64,000 nucleotides of DNA from contig NZ_JBGJZL010000003.1 in NCBI RefSeq assembly GCF_042610375.1, positions 62,001 to 126,000 of the forward strand, read 5' to 3'. Positions 17,056 to 25,124 of the stretch are shown piece by piece (position 1 is the stretch's first letter; each line of letters starts with the position of its first letter). This DNA is from CTSoil-075 sp042610375. GTDB lineage: Bacteria > Bacillota > Negativicutes > DSM-13327. The position numbers were made by a program, and so were the translations under genes. The notes under the pieces are model-generated. The model was not told where the DNA came from, did not search any database, and saw nothing but the letters and a program-made list of their open reading frames with translations.

Positions 17056-17833
17056 ATGAGATATGTTCAGTGTACTTTAGGTATAAGTGAAAAAAATATT
17101 TATACTGAAGAAAGGCGGTTATTATTTAGAAGAGTACTGGTTTTAGCAAATGTATTAATATTTTTTTTTGATTTTTAATTTTATTACATTGCTGCCAGCT
17201 TATGCGGCTGAAGTTGTATTTTAAAAAGAACAATCTTATGAATTGTATGATTTCATCCGTATGTTTATGGTTGATGAAAAAGTTGATTATGTTTACTTCT
17301 TGCAAACTATTAGTGAGAAAAATGTAAATATATATTGGGATAATACATTACAGAATCCGAATAGTAAAATCTATTCATATCATAGGGGTGGCGTAGTTGG
17401 AATCTTATTAAACAATCAAGGATGGGTTCAACATAAACAAGAATGGGTTGACGGGTTATTAAAAAATACACAAACAGAGATGGGGTTAGGATCAACAGTT
17501 CATATTTGTGGTCATATATATTGGAGACCAATAATGCTAAAAATAATGATTCCAGCACCTGCCGCAATTGCAAAGTTAACAAACGCAACATATCCAGCAA
17601 CACAAACACTTTTGCAGGAGTATTTTATTGGGAAAGGGTTTAGCGTTGAACATCTTTATAAAAAAGGTGATTTTTCTAGTGGCATAAATCTTTATAAATT
17701 ATCACTTCAAAAAAAACTGCCTATATGGGTTCTTATTAAAACTAACCAGGGAAACCATGTAGGCAGTTCTTCAATCTCTATATTTTATAATTATGAAGAT
17801 TCTATAAAGGACTTAGAAGCAGATTCTTTTTGA
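17056..17833 (+). pseudogene. Broken gene for a secreted protein of unknown function
   Basis: An ATG at 17056 (GAAGGGATG upstream) opens a frame whose hydrophobic stretch RVLVLANVLIFFF ends at a stop just after a nine-T run at 17161-17169. With eight T the frame would continue as FLIFNFITLLPAYAAEVVF, completing a signal peptide with an AYA-A cleavage site. In that frame a TAA at 17222 then interrupts, followed by an intact run from 17225 to 17833 (KEQSYELYDFIRMF onward, about 200 residues). Two lesions are therefore needed to explain it. The mature part is Tyr/Trp-rich and alpha/beta-like; I recognise no family. It lies in the accessory island directly after the IS element. Confidence 0.65.
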
Positions 17834-18213
17834 GAGTATCAATGTTAGTATAAGCATAAGAAAGACAACATTCTATGTAGACTTATAAAGAGCTATTTCA
17901 AAAATTGCTTGTCATAAAAAAATTATCATAGATCAGGAAGGGCAGGTTAAGACAATTCAATCTGTCCTTTCTAAGGTTCAGTTTATGAATAAATTTATGG
18001 ATAGCATAGCTTGATATTTTAATGAAAGGTTGGATATTTTTTACTTCATGAAAATTTTGCACCAGAATCGGAAAGGAAGCTACCGATAAATAATTGGCAG
18101 GTTCTTTTTCTATTTCGCACCCAGTCTCCCACGCTAGGTATTTTTTTGCAGGAATATGATGAGGTTTACAGTATTCTACAATATAACATATTATTTGTAG
18201 GAGAGTGGTTGAT
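17834..18213. other. Gap with a possible coding remnant
   Basis: There is no intact gene. Between 17890 and about 18015 an open stretch without a start reads IIIDQEGQVKTIQSVLSKVQ and ends FMNKFMDSIA then stop, which looks like the C-terminus of a lost gene. The remainder is AT-rich with the ribosome binding site of the next gene at its end. Confidence 0.35.
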
Positions 18214-18975
18214 TTGGCAATGGTTTGTAATAAGTGTGGAAAACAAATTCAGCAAGAGTATGTTGCTTGTCCTTTCTGTGGCGATAAAAAGAGTAATATA
18301 TCATCGAATAACAAGATGTTAAAAATAGTGGTATTGGTGATGGCGTTGGTTGCTGTTGGGTATTTTGCATGGGATAGACTTTCAACACAAAACAAAGCAA
18401 ATTCGGTTGAAGCCAAAGTTTATTGCGAAAGAATTGAATCGTTGTATAACAACAAGGATTTTAAATTAGCTTCCGAGGTCTATCAAGAAATGTTTAAAAA
18501 ATATCCTAATAATAATGAAACTAAAAAAGCACAGCAACTACTTGGTAACATCGATGAACTTATAACTAAAGAAGCCACTATCAAACAAGAAATAGCAAAT
18601 AAAGCAAACAAAATCAAAAACGAAGGCAAGATTACATACAATATAACTCCAAAAGACAACTCAGCATACGCTCCCGCTCCGTCTCCATCTAACAGTAGGC
18701 CAGCCGCAAGACAACATTCCGCCGGCCCCGTTGTGGCACATGATGCTTTCGTTGCAACATCTCGCGATTCTTTTGACTTATTAACCAAGTTTTCAGCTGA
18801 AAGAAACCAAGCTGCAATTGTACGAATGATTGCAAGAGGTGAAGTGTTTATAGTCAATGGAGGGACTGGAGTAAGCATTATAGATAGGGGATTTATCGTA
18901 CACAGGATAGAAATCGAAGACGGTGATAAGGTTGGTCTTCGTGGATATGTTCCTGTTGAGTTTGTTATAGATTAA
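18214..18975 (+). CDS. Zinc-ribbon membrane protein of unknown function
   Basis: About 253 residues. An N-terminal zinc ribbon (CNKCGK and CPFCGDKK, residues about 4-26) is followed by a membrane helix (about 37-55, IVVLVMALVAVGYFAW). A helical region with TPR-like spacing (about 65-130) leads into a Pro/Ser/Ala linker (APAPSPSNSRPAARQ) and a C-terminal beta-rich domain of about 80 residues (HDAFVATSRDSFDLLTKFSAER). TTG at 18214 follows AGGAG by ten bases; GTG at 18205 is too close and ATG at 18220 rather far. Zinc-ribbon-TM proteins are common in Firmicutes; the role is unknown. Confidence 0.7.
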   Translation: MAMVCNKCGKQIQQEYVACPFCGDKKSNISSNNKMLKIVVLVMALVAVGYFAWDRLSTQNKANSVEAKVYCERIESLYNNKDFKLASEVYQEMFKKYPNNNETKKAQQLLGNIDELITKEATIKQEIANKANKIKNEGKITYNITPKDNSAYAPAPSPSNSRPAARQHSAGPVVAHDAFVATSRDSFDLLTKFSAERNQAAIVRMIARGEVFIVNGGTGVSIIDRGFIVHRIEIEDGDKVGLRGYVPVEFVID

Positions 18976-19680
18976 CTTTCATATAATCAACACGTATTAG
19001 AAGTACAATATAAGGATATGCATTCAATGGGACCTCAAGTATCCACTCAGTTATAGAAACGATTATATTATGATTATTGCGTAAAGGCTTGGTGGCATAA
19101 TATAAAACGACACCCCTAATTTGGGGTGCCAACCCCAAAAATCATCCGTGTAATGGTATCAATTTACTATCACAACACAGTATGTCTGTGGGAACATATT
19201 AAGAAAAAAATCGCCGTTATATCCGATACGCAGATCCTCAGTTAATCCTAAATGATGTGATTCCAATAGAATAGGGTGGATTTGCAAGGTCACGGCTCGG
19301 TGAATCATCCATCTTAGTAATTTGGTCTGACATTTACGACCATAGCCTACGTTTATATTTCCAAAAAAACTCAAAAGTAACACAAGTATGGTTATTTACC
19401 GTTATTATGGGCACTTTGATTTATTGTGCTATACGGTTTAAATATGAGATTAACCATTATCAGTAAATTATTAAAGTAATATATCATCGTCTACTTTGAG
19501 TAGGTGGTTTTTTATTGACCAATTAAGAAAAAAATGCGAAATTATGTATAGATCTGGCAGGGGTTTTACTTTGCTAAGGAGAAATTTAGTAAGGTAGAAA
19601 GAAAATTATGTTAGATTGATTCGAAAATGACATCACTTTTGATTCCATATTGATAAATCCATGATATAGGGGGAAGTTTA
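18976..19680. other. Long non-coding stretch with two hairpins
   Basis: About 700 bases without a convincing gene. A CACCCC/GGGGTG hairpin lies at about 19110-19128. A terminator-like CGTCTAC/GTAGGTG hairpin followed by TTTTTTA lies at about 19489-19516 and resembles another at 20831-20857. A 74-codon minus-strand frame at 19159-19383 has no start signal and is not called. Confidence 0.45.
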
Positions 19681-20211
19681 ATGAGAAAAATCTACATAAT
19701 TATTACATGCTTAATTATGGTTTTATCTGTTTCTAGCTCGCAGGCTTTTGCGAAAATAAAAAATGTCAAAGATAGTTTTACTGGAGAAAATATATATCAG
19801 TCTACCTTTGTAAATGAACATGGTTTATTGGGTACTTATCAAGAAGAAATAACACTGTACAAAGTATTAAACAAGAACGGTACTTCTGACTCTTATTATC
19901 TATCTGCTGGAATCAAATTTCTAACTGGTCCCGGGTCAGCGATTATTTCCGATACTTTAGATTTGAAAATAGGGGATCAAATATACAAATTAAACCAATC
20001 AGGGCAAAAATCACAGGGATATAATATAACTCTTGTTACGTATAATTTAAATCAAGAACATATGGCAACTTTATTGTCTACAACAGAAAAAGATAAGGTT
20101 CCTCCTTTATCAGTAAGATTTAGTGTTAATTATGGACTTGTAACATTAAATGTTAAAGAGAAAATAATTAAGGAATGGATAGACATTGCTAGAATAAAAG
20201 ACATAAAATAG
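19681..20211 (+). CDS. Secreted hypothetical protein
   Basis: A 176-residue protein with a clear signal peptide (MRKIYIIITCLIMVLSVSSS, cleaved after AFA). The mature part has alternating beta strands, with motifs YKVLNKNGTSDSYYLSAGIKF and a Leu/Ile-rich C-terminus ending IARIKDIK. AGGGGGAAG lies upstream. No family is recognised. It is in the accessory island with other unassigned genes. Confidence 0.6.
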   Translation: MRKIYIIITCLIMVLSVSSSQAFAKIKNVKDSFTGENIYQSTFVNEHGLLGTYQEEITLYKVLNKNGTSDSYYLSAGIKFLTGPGSAIISDTLDLKIGDQIYKLNQSGQKSQGYNITLVTYNLNQEHMATLLSTTEKDKVPPLSVRFSVNYGLVTLNVKEKIIKEWIDIARIKDIK

Positions 20212-20371
20212 GTTACCAATAACTAAATGTTACAGATTCAACGATTGTTCTTGTCGGATATAAAAAATATGTTCATAGAAAACTAACGATATTGAAGTGA
20301 ACCACATAAGTAAAGATAAGCCATCTTGCATGATTTATTGTAATGCCGATTAAATTTGAAGAGGTGTGAAG

Positions 20372-20677
20372 GTGACAGAATTAGAGAAGAAGTTCTATTT
20401 TGATATGCTTAGAATTTGCGATGTGGCTAAAAAAGAATTCGATTATGATCCAAAGATATTTCGTGGAATGGTTGCTAATAGTGGAGGAGTAGAAACAGCT
20501 AAAAAACTTCTACGACATAAAGACATACAGTATGGATTTGACGTACTCTGGAGAAAAAAACGACTCGACCTTACCATGGAAGCACATGTGATAAAAACAG
20601 AATATGTTACGCTTTTTACTGAAGATGAGATAAATGAGACAAGAAATCGGCTTATTGCTCATGAATATACTTTTTAA
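20372..20677 (+). CDS. Small conserved-type hypothetical protein
   Basis: About 101 residues, soluble, helical. It has FRGMVANSGGVETAKKLL followed by a RLDLTMEAHVI segment and LFTEDEINETRNRL, a pattern I know from widespread small proteins of unknown function whose members end in the same acidic-helix motif. GTG at 20372 is preferred over GTG at 20366 because AGAGG is seven bases upstream of the former. The function is not known. Both neighbours are also unassigned. Confidence 0.6.
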   Translation: MTELEKKFYFDMLRICDVAKKEFDYDPKIFRGMVANSGGVETAKKLLRHKDIQYGFDVLWRKKRLDLTMEAHVIKTEYVTLFTEDEINETRNRLIAHEYTF

Positions 20678-20830
20678 ATGTGAAGTCATGTTGAGGTTAT
20701 CTTTTTTGTAATATTTTTGTAAGCTACAGCATTGCTACATTAATTTGTTGTGCAAAAAATCAAAGGCCATAATTTAAAACATTAGGAGTAGCTGGTAGCT
20801 ATTATTATGCATATGTGGTAATTTATATCG

Positions 20831-20857
20831 CCGTCTACATTGAGTAGGCGGTTTTTT
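20831..20857 (+). terminator. Terminator-like hairpin
   Basis: CCGTCTAC and GTAGGCGG form an 8-bp stem with one G-T pair, followed by TTTTTTATTT. A close relative lies at 19489-19516. Confidence 0.65.
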
Positions 20858-20899
20858 ATTTATCCAGTAAAGGAGGATTTCGTCAAGAATTGGTTTAAT

Positions 20900-21097
20900 A
20901 TGGAAATTATATCAAGTGGAGAATATACTTGTGGAGAGACAACTATAAAGTGGCTCCGCCACACCGTAATATTCATAAGTTTGAGTGCTGACATTAAAAC
21001 AAACCATAAAGATCGAGGCATATTAACGGAAATGGAATGGTGTAGCAAATGTAATACTTATAAAATTGAGGATGAATGTTGTTGCAATAGTACATAA
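20900..21097 (+). CDS. Possible small Cys-rich protein
   Basis: From ATG at 20900, 65 residues containing YTCGETTIKWLRHTV and a C-terminal cluster CSKCNTYKIEDECCC that could bind metal. An AAGGAGG at 20869-20875 is 24 bases upstream, too far, and no standard start is better placed. It may be the tail of a gene shortened by recombination. Weak call. Confidence 0.3.
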   Translation: MEIISSGEYTCGETTIKWLRHTVIFISLSADIKTNHKDRGILTEMEWCSKCNTYKIEDECCCNST

Positions 21098-21133
21098 ATT
21101 TGCTAATGAAAACATCTAGCATTGTGAGGGAAT

Positions 21134-21475
21134 ATGAAAGAATTAGAAGAAAAAATTTACAAGATAGTTTATCAAAATTCTATTTTGTTTTTAAGAGAAT
21201 CAATTTCCCATATTACTAAAACAGAAAATAATGAGCTAGATAAACCTATAGATCGAGAAACAGCAGTACTTGCTTGTGTATTTATACAGTTATCGTTAGA
21301 ACTTGCAATAAAAGCGATAATAATTAAGTTGGCAGGTTTGAAGTGTATACTGGATTCTAAACATCAAAATCTCGATAAAGATAGTCTTGCTGCCAAATTG
21401 GGAAATAACCAGTTATCAATACTAAAATACGAATCCTTGAAAAATTTTATGAAATCAAAACCTGATTGCTATTAG
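21134..21475 (+). CDS. Hypothetical helical protein, perhaps 3'-truncated
   Basis: A 113-residue, mainly helical protein (LFLRESISHITK near residue 17; AVLACVFIQLSLELAIKAII near residue 45). The second helix resembles the core helix of HEPN or Abi-like proteins, but without the RxxxxH motif. GTGAGGGA lies upstream. The frame stops at 21475 and the palindromic repeat copy B begins about 25 bases later, so the original gene may have been longer. No firm family. Confidence 0.45.
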   Translation: MKELEEKIYKIVYQNSILFLRESISHITKTENNELDKPIDRETAVLACVFIQLSLELAIKAIIIKLAGLKCILDSKHQNLDKDSLAAKLGNNQLSILKYESLKNFMKSKPDCY

Positions 21476-21500
21476 TTGGAGAGGAATACTGACTTGAAGA

Positions 21501-21582
21501 GGAGCAGGGACGGTAGAACTGTCTTTTAGAATTCTGTTCGAACATAGGGTTTGGGCAAGACGCAACCGCCGTCCCTGCGTCC
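21501..21582. repeat. Palindromic dispersed repeat, copy B
   Basis: It starts GGAGCAGGGACGGTAGAAC, contains the shared core (positions 21520-21541) and closes with ACCGCCGTCCCTGCGTCC, the complement of the start. It matches copies A and C. Confidence 0.7.
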
Positions 21583-21783
21583 GCCGTAGTCAGGCGAGAT
21601 TGATGGAAATGAATTTGATAGATCGGTAGATTAAATGTTTTTACTTAGAGAAGGATCGAATAAGCTGGCTAATGAGATGCCAATAGACTGAAAAAATATA
21701 AAATAAATCTCGATCAATTCCGACGCTCCTTTAAGTCAATACTTTTAGGAGGAAGTCATCAATCCATATTGAACGGCCACCAT

Positions 21784-21830
21784 TCTGCCCTTGGCTAGGT
21801 ACGAAAACCATGTACCTAGTCAAGGGCAGA
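21784..21830. repeat. 19-bp inverted repeat
   Basis: TCTGCCCTTGGCTAGGTAC (21784-21802) and GTACCTAGTCAAGGGCAGA (21812-21830) pair with one G-T position and a nine-base loop. No T run follows, so it is not a standard terminator. A GC-rich stretch follows (about 21860-21990) that is unlike its surroundings and contains a 66-codon open frame I do not call. Confidence 0.6.
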
Positions 21831-22055
21831 AGCATGGCCTATTTTTTTGCTAATGATAGTCTGAAGGAGGAGCAGGCAAGGACATTTCTTCCTCTCCGGC
21901 CATCCGGCAAAAAAACGCCTCCCCGCCTCTGCTCCACTCACATCCCGATCTACACGGTCGCCTATTGGCGATTAAAACTTCCTCGGATGGGTAGTAGTGA
22001 TCGCTATTAGTGTACTTTTCATTATTCATTATTTGTGATATGGAAATAAATAATT

Positions 22056-22071
22056 AAAATACATGTATTTT
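22056..22071. promoter_or_regulatory. Candidate XRE operator palindrome
   Basis: AAAATACATGTATTTT is a perfect 16-bp palindrome ending one base before the -35 hexamer of the XRE-ImmA-PIN operon, a typical place for the operon's own repressor. Confidence 0.5.
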
Positions 22072-22072
22072 A

Positions 22073-22101
22073 TTGCTAAAACAGAAATAATAGCATATAC
22101 T
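22073..22101 (+). promoter_or_regulatory. Promoter of XRE-ImmA-PIN operon
   Basis: TTGCTA (22073-22078), a 17-base spacer and TATACT (22096-22101), followed by AAGGAGG and the XRE start at 22124. Confidence 0.6.
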
Positions 22102-22123
22102 AATAAGAAAAGGAGGCATTAGC

Positions 22124-22456
22124 ATGGAGACAATTGGTGTAAGAATAAAGAAATTACGAGAAGAAAGTCAGTTGGCAGCTAAAGACCTATGCCAGAGATT
22201 AGATATAAATTGTTCTACGTATAGTAAATTGGAAAATGATAAGAAATCAATTGATGTGGAAGAGTTAAGGAAACTTACTGATTTTTATCATGTGTCGGCG
22301 GATCATATTTTAGGAATTGTAAAGCCACAAGGGGATGTGGTTGCCTATATGAAAACTGATAAAAATTTAGATGGCGTAGACGTTGAAGAAATACAAAAAA
22401 TATTAGCCATGATGGATCAAGCCGTAGTACTCAAAAATATGAAGATGGACATTTAG
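22124..22456 (+). CDS. XRE-family HTH transcriptional regulator
   Basis: A 110-residue regulator. Residues 6-65 form a Cro/C1 helix-turn-helix (GVRIKKLREESQLAAKDLCQ, then INCSTYSKLENDKKSIDVEEL). A short C-terminal tail (about 70-110) lacks a ligand domain. The gene is the first of three closely spaced genes (11 bases to the ImmA gene, which overlaps the PIN gene). XRE repressors paired with ImmA/IrrE proteases are relieved by proteolysis in ICEBs1 (ImmR-ImmA), so this protein probably represses its own operon through the palindrome at 22056. Confidence 0.85.
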   Translation: METIGVRIKKLREESQLAAKDLCQRLDINCSTYSKLENDKKSIDVEELRKLTDFYHVSADHILGIVKPQGDVVAYMKTDKNLDGVDVEEIQKILAMMDQAVVLKNMKMDI

Positions 22457-22467
22457 GGGGCTACTAT

Positions 22468-23343
22468 ATGCTATCGGTAAATGAGTTAGAGAAACTAGAA
22501 AAGAAGGCGCTTCATCAAAGAAAAATGAATGATCTTGGTGATACAACACCCATCGGCGAAAAAATCTTTAGTATTATTGAGAGTGTATATTCAGCCTATG
22601 TATTACTATATCCATTGCAAACAAAAAGAGTCGCAGGATTTACACGCAAGCAAGGTGATTTGCTTCAGGTTTTTGTGAATACTAGCTTTAATAATAGTTT
22701 TCAGAATTTCGCTGCCGCCCATGAACTATATCACCTCATTGATTTTAAAGAAAAAGACGAAGATAAGTTTATTGTATGTGATAATAAAGATATTGATGAA
22801 AATATGGATGAAACTTCTACGATGGTAGACGAACTGAAAGCCAACTATTTTGCCGCTGCTTTTTTGATGCCACGCAGTGTTATTGTAGAGAGATTTTCAA
22901 AAATGATAACCAGTCATTTTGCCGTCGAGGACGTTATTTTAGAAATTCTTAAAATACAATATGAATATGAGATACCCTTTAAAACCATACTCAAACGTTT
23001 GCTAGAAACTAAAATGGTTAGTCAGGCGCAATACGAAAAATTAGTCTCTTACGATACAAGAGTAGTAGAATTTTGCCGGATGCTCGATGAGACGATGTGT
23101 GCAAAAGTCAAAAATTTAGAGTGCCAAAGCCGGCGGAAATATCATACTTTGAATGTCCCTAAATTAGCTATTGATGCTTATCGGAGCAGTATCATAAGTG
23201 TAGCCAAGCTAGAGAGTATTATAGGCGATTATGATAAAACCTTAGAGGATTTTCAAGTCGTAAGACCTATCATCAAACCCATTGTATTTGACTTATCTGA
23301 CTTTGGAGCAGGAGAGGTTGAGGAAGGTGCAAATGAGGATTAA
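22468..23343 (+). CDS. ImmA/IrrE-family metallopeptidase
   Basis: A 291-residue protein with a gluzincin-type active site: HELYHLIDF (HExxH) at about residues 85-93 and a downstream acidic ligand in DELKANYFAAAFLMP near residue 122. This is the COG2856/IrrE fold. The C-terminal 130 residues are helical and unassigned. It starts 11 bases after the XRE regulator and its last codons overlap the PIN gene start. By analogy with ImmA it may cleave the XRE partner on a damage or signal cue. A decayed copy of its 3' end is found at 25125-25274. Confidence 0.85.
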   Translation: MLSVNELEKLEKKALHQRKMNDLGDTTPIGEKIFSIIESVYSAYVLLYPLQTKRVAGFTRKQGDLLQVFVNTSFNNSFQNFAAAHELYHLIDFKEKDEDKFIVCDNKDIDENMDETSTMVDELKANYFAAAFLMPRSVIVERFSKMITSHFAVEDVILEILKIQYEYEIPFKTILKRLLETKMVSQAQYEKLVSYDTRVVEFCRMLDETMCAKVKNLECQSRRKYHTLNVPKLAIDAYRSSIISVAKLESIIGDYDKTLEDFQVVRPIIKPIVFDLSDFGAGEVEEGANED

Positions 23344-24199
23344 TGGTCCTGTTCTTTTTGATGCCAATATTCTAATTAATTTTAAAAATAACTTAAGGGT
23401 TTTATTTAGTTTTTTTGATAAAATTCTCATTCATAGAAAAGTATATGAAGAAGTAATTGATCAAGCACTAATTACAGAATTAGACTCTTTGGTAAGTGAC
23501 TATCATATACAGTATGTTGAGGACAACATTCCCACTGACCCCATTAGTATGATCTTATTCGAGCAATGTGATGCAGAACTCAGAAAATCATTTAATATCA
23601 GTGATTTACAGGATCTGGGAGAATATAAAACCTTGTTGTATGCGAAGTTTAATAACATTGCAATTTTATCCTCTCAGGATACAACGGTTTGGAGATTTGT
23701 AACTCAATCAACACATTTTAAAGGTTTGGATTGTTTTACTATCCAAGATATTGCTTATTTACTGCATTTGAATGCTAAGAATAAAAAGGATAGGCAACTA
23801 GCAAAATCCATATATCAACATTTCTCACCGCAGGCACATCCTTTTAATAATTATAAAAAGTATATGGAAAATAGTAATGCTCCTTTACCAAGTTTTATTA
23901 AATATGAAAATATGCGGATCGAAAATTATGCTGAACTAATAAAGAGTTATGTTGTGTGTTATGGAGAGGTTGATCATGGTGATGCTGATGAGTGTGAAGG
24001 GGAAATATGCAAGGTGGCAAAAGATAATATCGGAACTTGCATCAACTGCTTATTTTCAAGAAGTGACAGAAATAAAATTGATTATCGGATACGAATTTGC
24101 TGCTTAGGATATACACCTGATGATGCTGAATGTATGAAAGAACGGGAAGAATTTCTTATTAGGGTTAGAAATAGGGATAATAAGGATGATATATCTTAA
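23333..24199 (+). CDS. PIN-like domain protein with Cys-rich C-terminus
   Basis: A 288-residue protein. The N-terminal half follows the PIN nuclease plan: D10 in VLFDANILI, E39/E40 in VYEEVID, E97 in DLGEYKTLLYAK and D116 in ILSSQDTTVW. A helical middle (about 140-200) and a C-terminal region (about 205-285) carry around eight cysteines (ECEGEICK, CINCLF, RICCLG, DAEC), which may bind zinc. ATG at 23333 lies within the end of the ImmA gene, with GAAGG upstream, so the two are translationally coupled. PIN proteins are usually RNases and often toxins; here the likely controller is the XRE-ImmA pair. The specific activity is inferred. Confidence 0.75.
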   Translation: MRINGPVLFDANILINFKNNLRVLFSFFDKILIHRKVYEEVIDQALITELDSLVSDYHIQYVEDNIPTDPISMILFEQCDAELRKSFNISDLQDLGEYKTLLYAKFNNIAILSSQDTTVWRFVTQSTHFKGLDCFTIQDIAYLLHLNAKNKKDRQLAKSIYQHFSPQAHPFNNYKKYMENSNAPLPSFIKYENMRIENYAELIKSYVVCYGEVDHGDADECEGEICKVAKDNIGTCINCLFSRSDRNKIDYRIRICCLGYTPDDAECMKEREEFLIRVRNRDNKDDIS

Positions 24200-24418
24200 G
24201 GTGTAATAGCTGAGTAAAATATATGCCTATCATTTTAAATGCAATTTTATTAGGATCTATTATAAAGAAAGTATCTTTGCAGAGGGCTTCTTGGCGAGGT
24301 AGTCAAAAGATCAAATGATAAAAAAATAGCTGGGATAATTTTGCAAATTATTGATTTATAAAGGTTTATAGGTTGTTTGGAATTAGTTAATTATTGTAAA
24401 AAAGATGTCAACATCAGA
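24200..24418. other. Intergenic at island edge, no gene seen
   Basis: AT-rich sequence between the PIN gene and the tRNA-Ala fragment. I see no gene, terminator or integrase remnant. Confidence 0.5.
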
Positions 24419-24461
24419 ATGGCATGCAAGAGGTCAACGGTTTGATTCCGATTATCTCCAC
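24419..24461 (+). repeat. tRNA-Ala 3' fragment, candidate attR
   Basis: Forty of 43 bases match tRNA-Ala positions 14916-14958 in the same orientation. No D arm or acceptor 5' strand precedes it, so it is not a functional tRNA. A hairpin terminator follows at once, as behind real tRNA genes. Confidence 0.75.
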
Positions 24462-24465
24462 ACGT

Positions 24466-24517
24466 AAACAAAGTAGGTAATACAAGGCTCCGTAAGCCCT
24501 GTACTACCTACTTTGTT
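24466..24517 (+). terminator. Hairpin after tRNA-Ala fragment
   Basis: AAACAAAGTAGGTA pairs with TACCTACTTTGTTT, with extra inner pairing around AAGGC and GCCC-type bases. It differs from the terminator of the intact tRNA-Ala gene. Confidence 0.7.
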
Positions 24518-24560
24518 TATCTATAAATTGCTGTTTTGGGGTCAAGTATGCTTATATGGT

Positions 24561-24626
24561 GAGACGCAGTGACGGTGGAATTATCTTTTAGAATTCTTTA
24601 GTAAGACAATTCCACCCTCCCCCAAG
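24561..24626. repeat. Palindromic dispersed repeat, copy C (shorter)
   Basis: It starts GAGACGCAGTGACGGTGGAA, shares the TCTTTTAGAATTCT core with copies A and B, and closes with AATTCCACCCTCCC. It lies at the 3' end of the MGMT gene, just outside the tRNA fragment. Confidence 0.6.
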
Positions 24627-24637
24627 TACCTGCCACA

Positions 24638-24964
24638 TCAGGTGCTCGGAGTGCCATCCCAGCGACATTTCTTCATATTGACATAGCCATCTTTGGTAAA
24701 TGTAACTCCCTCCGCTTCCAGTAACTGCCTTTGTACGTCTTTGCCCCCAAAGGCAAACCCATCAGTGAGATTGCCATTTTGGAAAACTACCCTATGGCAA
24801 GGTACTGACCCGTAATAAGGATTGCCATGCATCGCATAACCTACTGCGCGGGATGCTCGATAATTTCCCGCCATGGAGGCAACTTGCCCATAAGAAACAA
24901 CTTTCCCTTCTGGGATATGGCTGACGATTTCGTAAACCTTGCTATTAAAGCCTATAAAAATCAC
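24638..24964 (-). CDS. MGMT/ATL-family DNA alkyl-transfer protein
   Basis: A 108-residue protein equal to the DNA-binding C-terminal domain of O6-alkylguanine-DNA alkyltransferase. It has IPEGKVVSYGQVASMAG, an RAVGYAMHGNP recognition helix region and PCHRVV with the acceptor Cys at residue 56, so it has the reactive Cys that ATL proteins lack. The N-terminal domain of full-length Ogt/Ada-C is missing, as in many small MGMT paralogues. GTG at 24964 itself lies in a GGTGA that may act as ribosome binding site, so the start is uncertain. It would repair O6-alkylguanine or flag it for excision repair. Confidence 0.83.
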   Translation of the reverse strand: MIFIGFNSKVYEIVSHIPEGKVVSYGQVASMAGNYRASRAVGYAMHGNPYYGSVPCHRVVFQNGNLTDGFAFGGKDVQRQLLEAEGVTFTKDGYVNMKKCRWDGTPST

Positions 24965-25052
24965 CTTTTCTTATTCTATATTGCTATTATACATCTAAGA
25001 AATAAGCTATCAAATGAACAGAAATATGTCAAGAGACAGGCGTATTTTTCCT

Positions 25053-25081
25053 AAAAACGCAGGGCTTATCCCCCTGTTTTT
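25053..25081 (+). terminator. Hairpin with T run
   Basis: AAAAACGCAGGG and CCCTGTTTTT form a stem of about ten pairs, followed by T. It lies upstream of the MGMT gene and ahead of the ImmA remnant. Confidence 0.6.
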
Positions 25082-25124
25082 GTAATTCTGTAGGACTGAT
25101 TCGGCGGAACCGCCCCTGAGAGTC

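Noticed and set aside
19159..19383. A 74-codon minus-strand open frame
   Set aside because: No start signal and no recognisable family; the region is probably non-coding.
21810..22010. A 66-codon open frame starting in the inverted repeat
   Set aside because: The start is in the hairpin arm without a ribosome binding site, and the C-rich composition creates the frame.
24419..24461. A second tRNA-Ala gene
   Set aside because: Only the part from the anticodon loop onward is present; there is no acceptor 5' strand or D arm and the CCA is changed.
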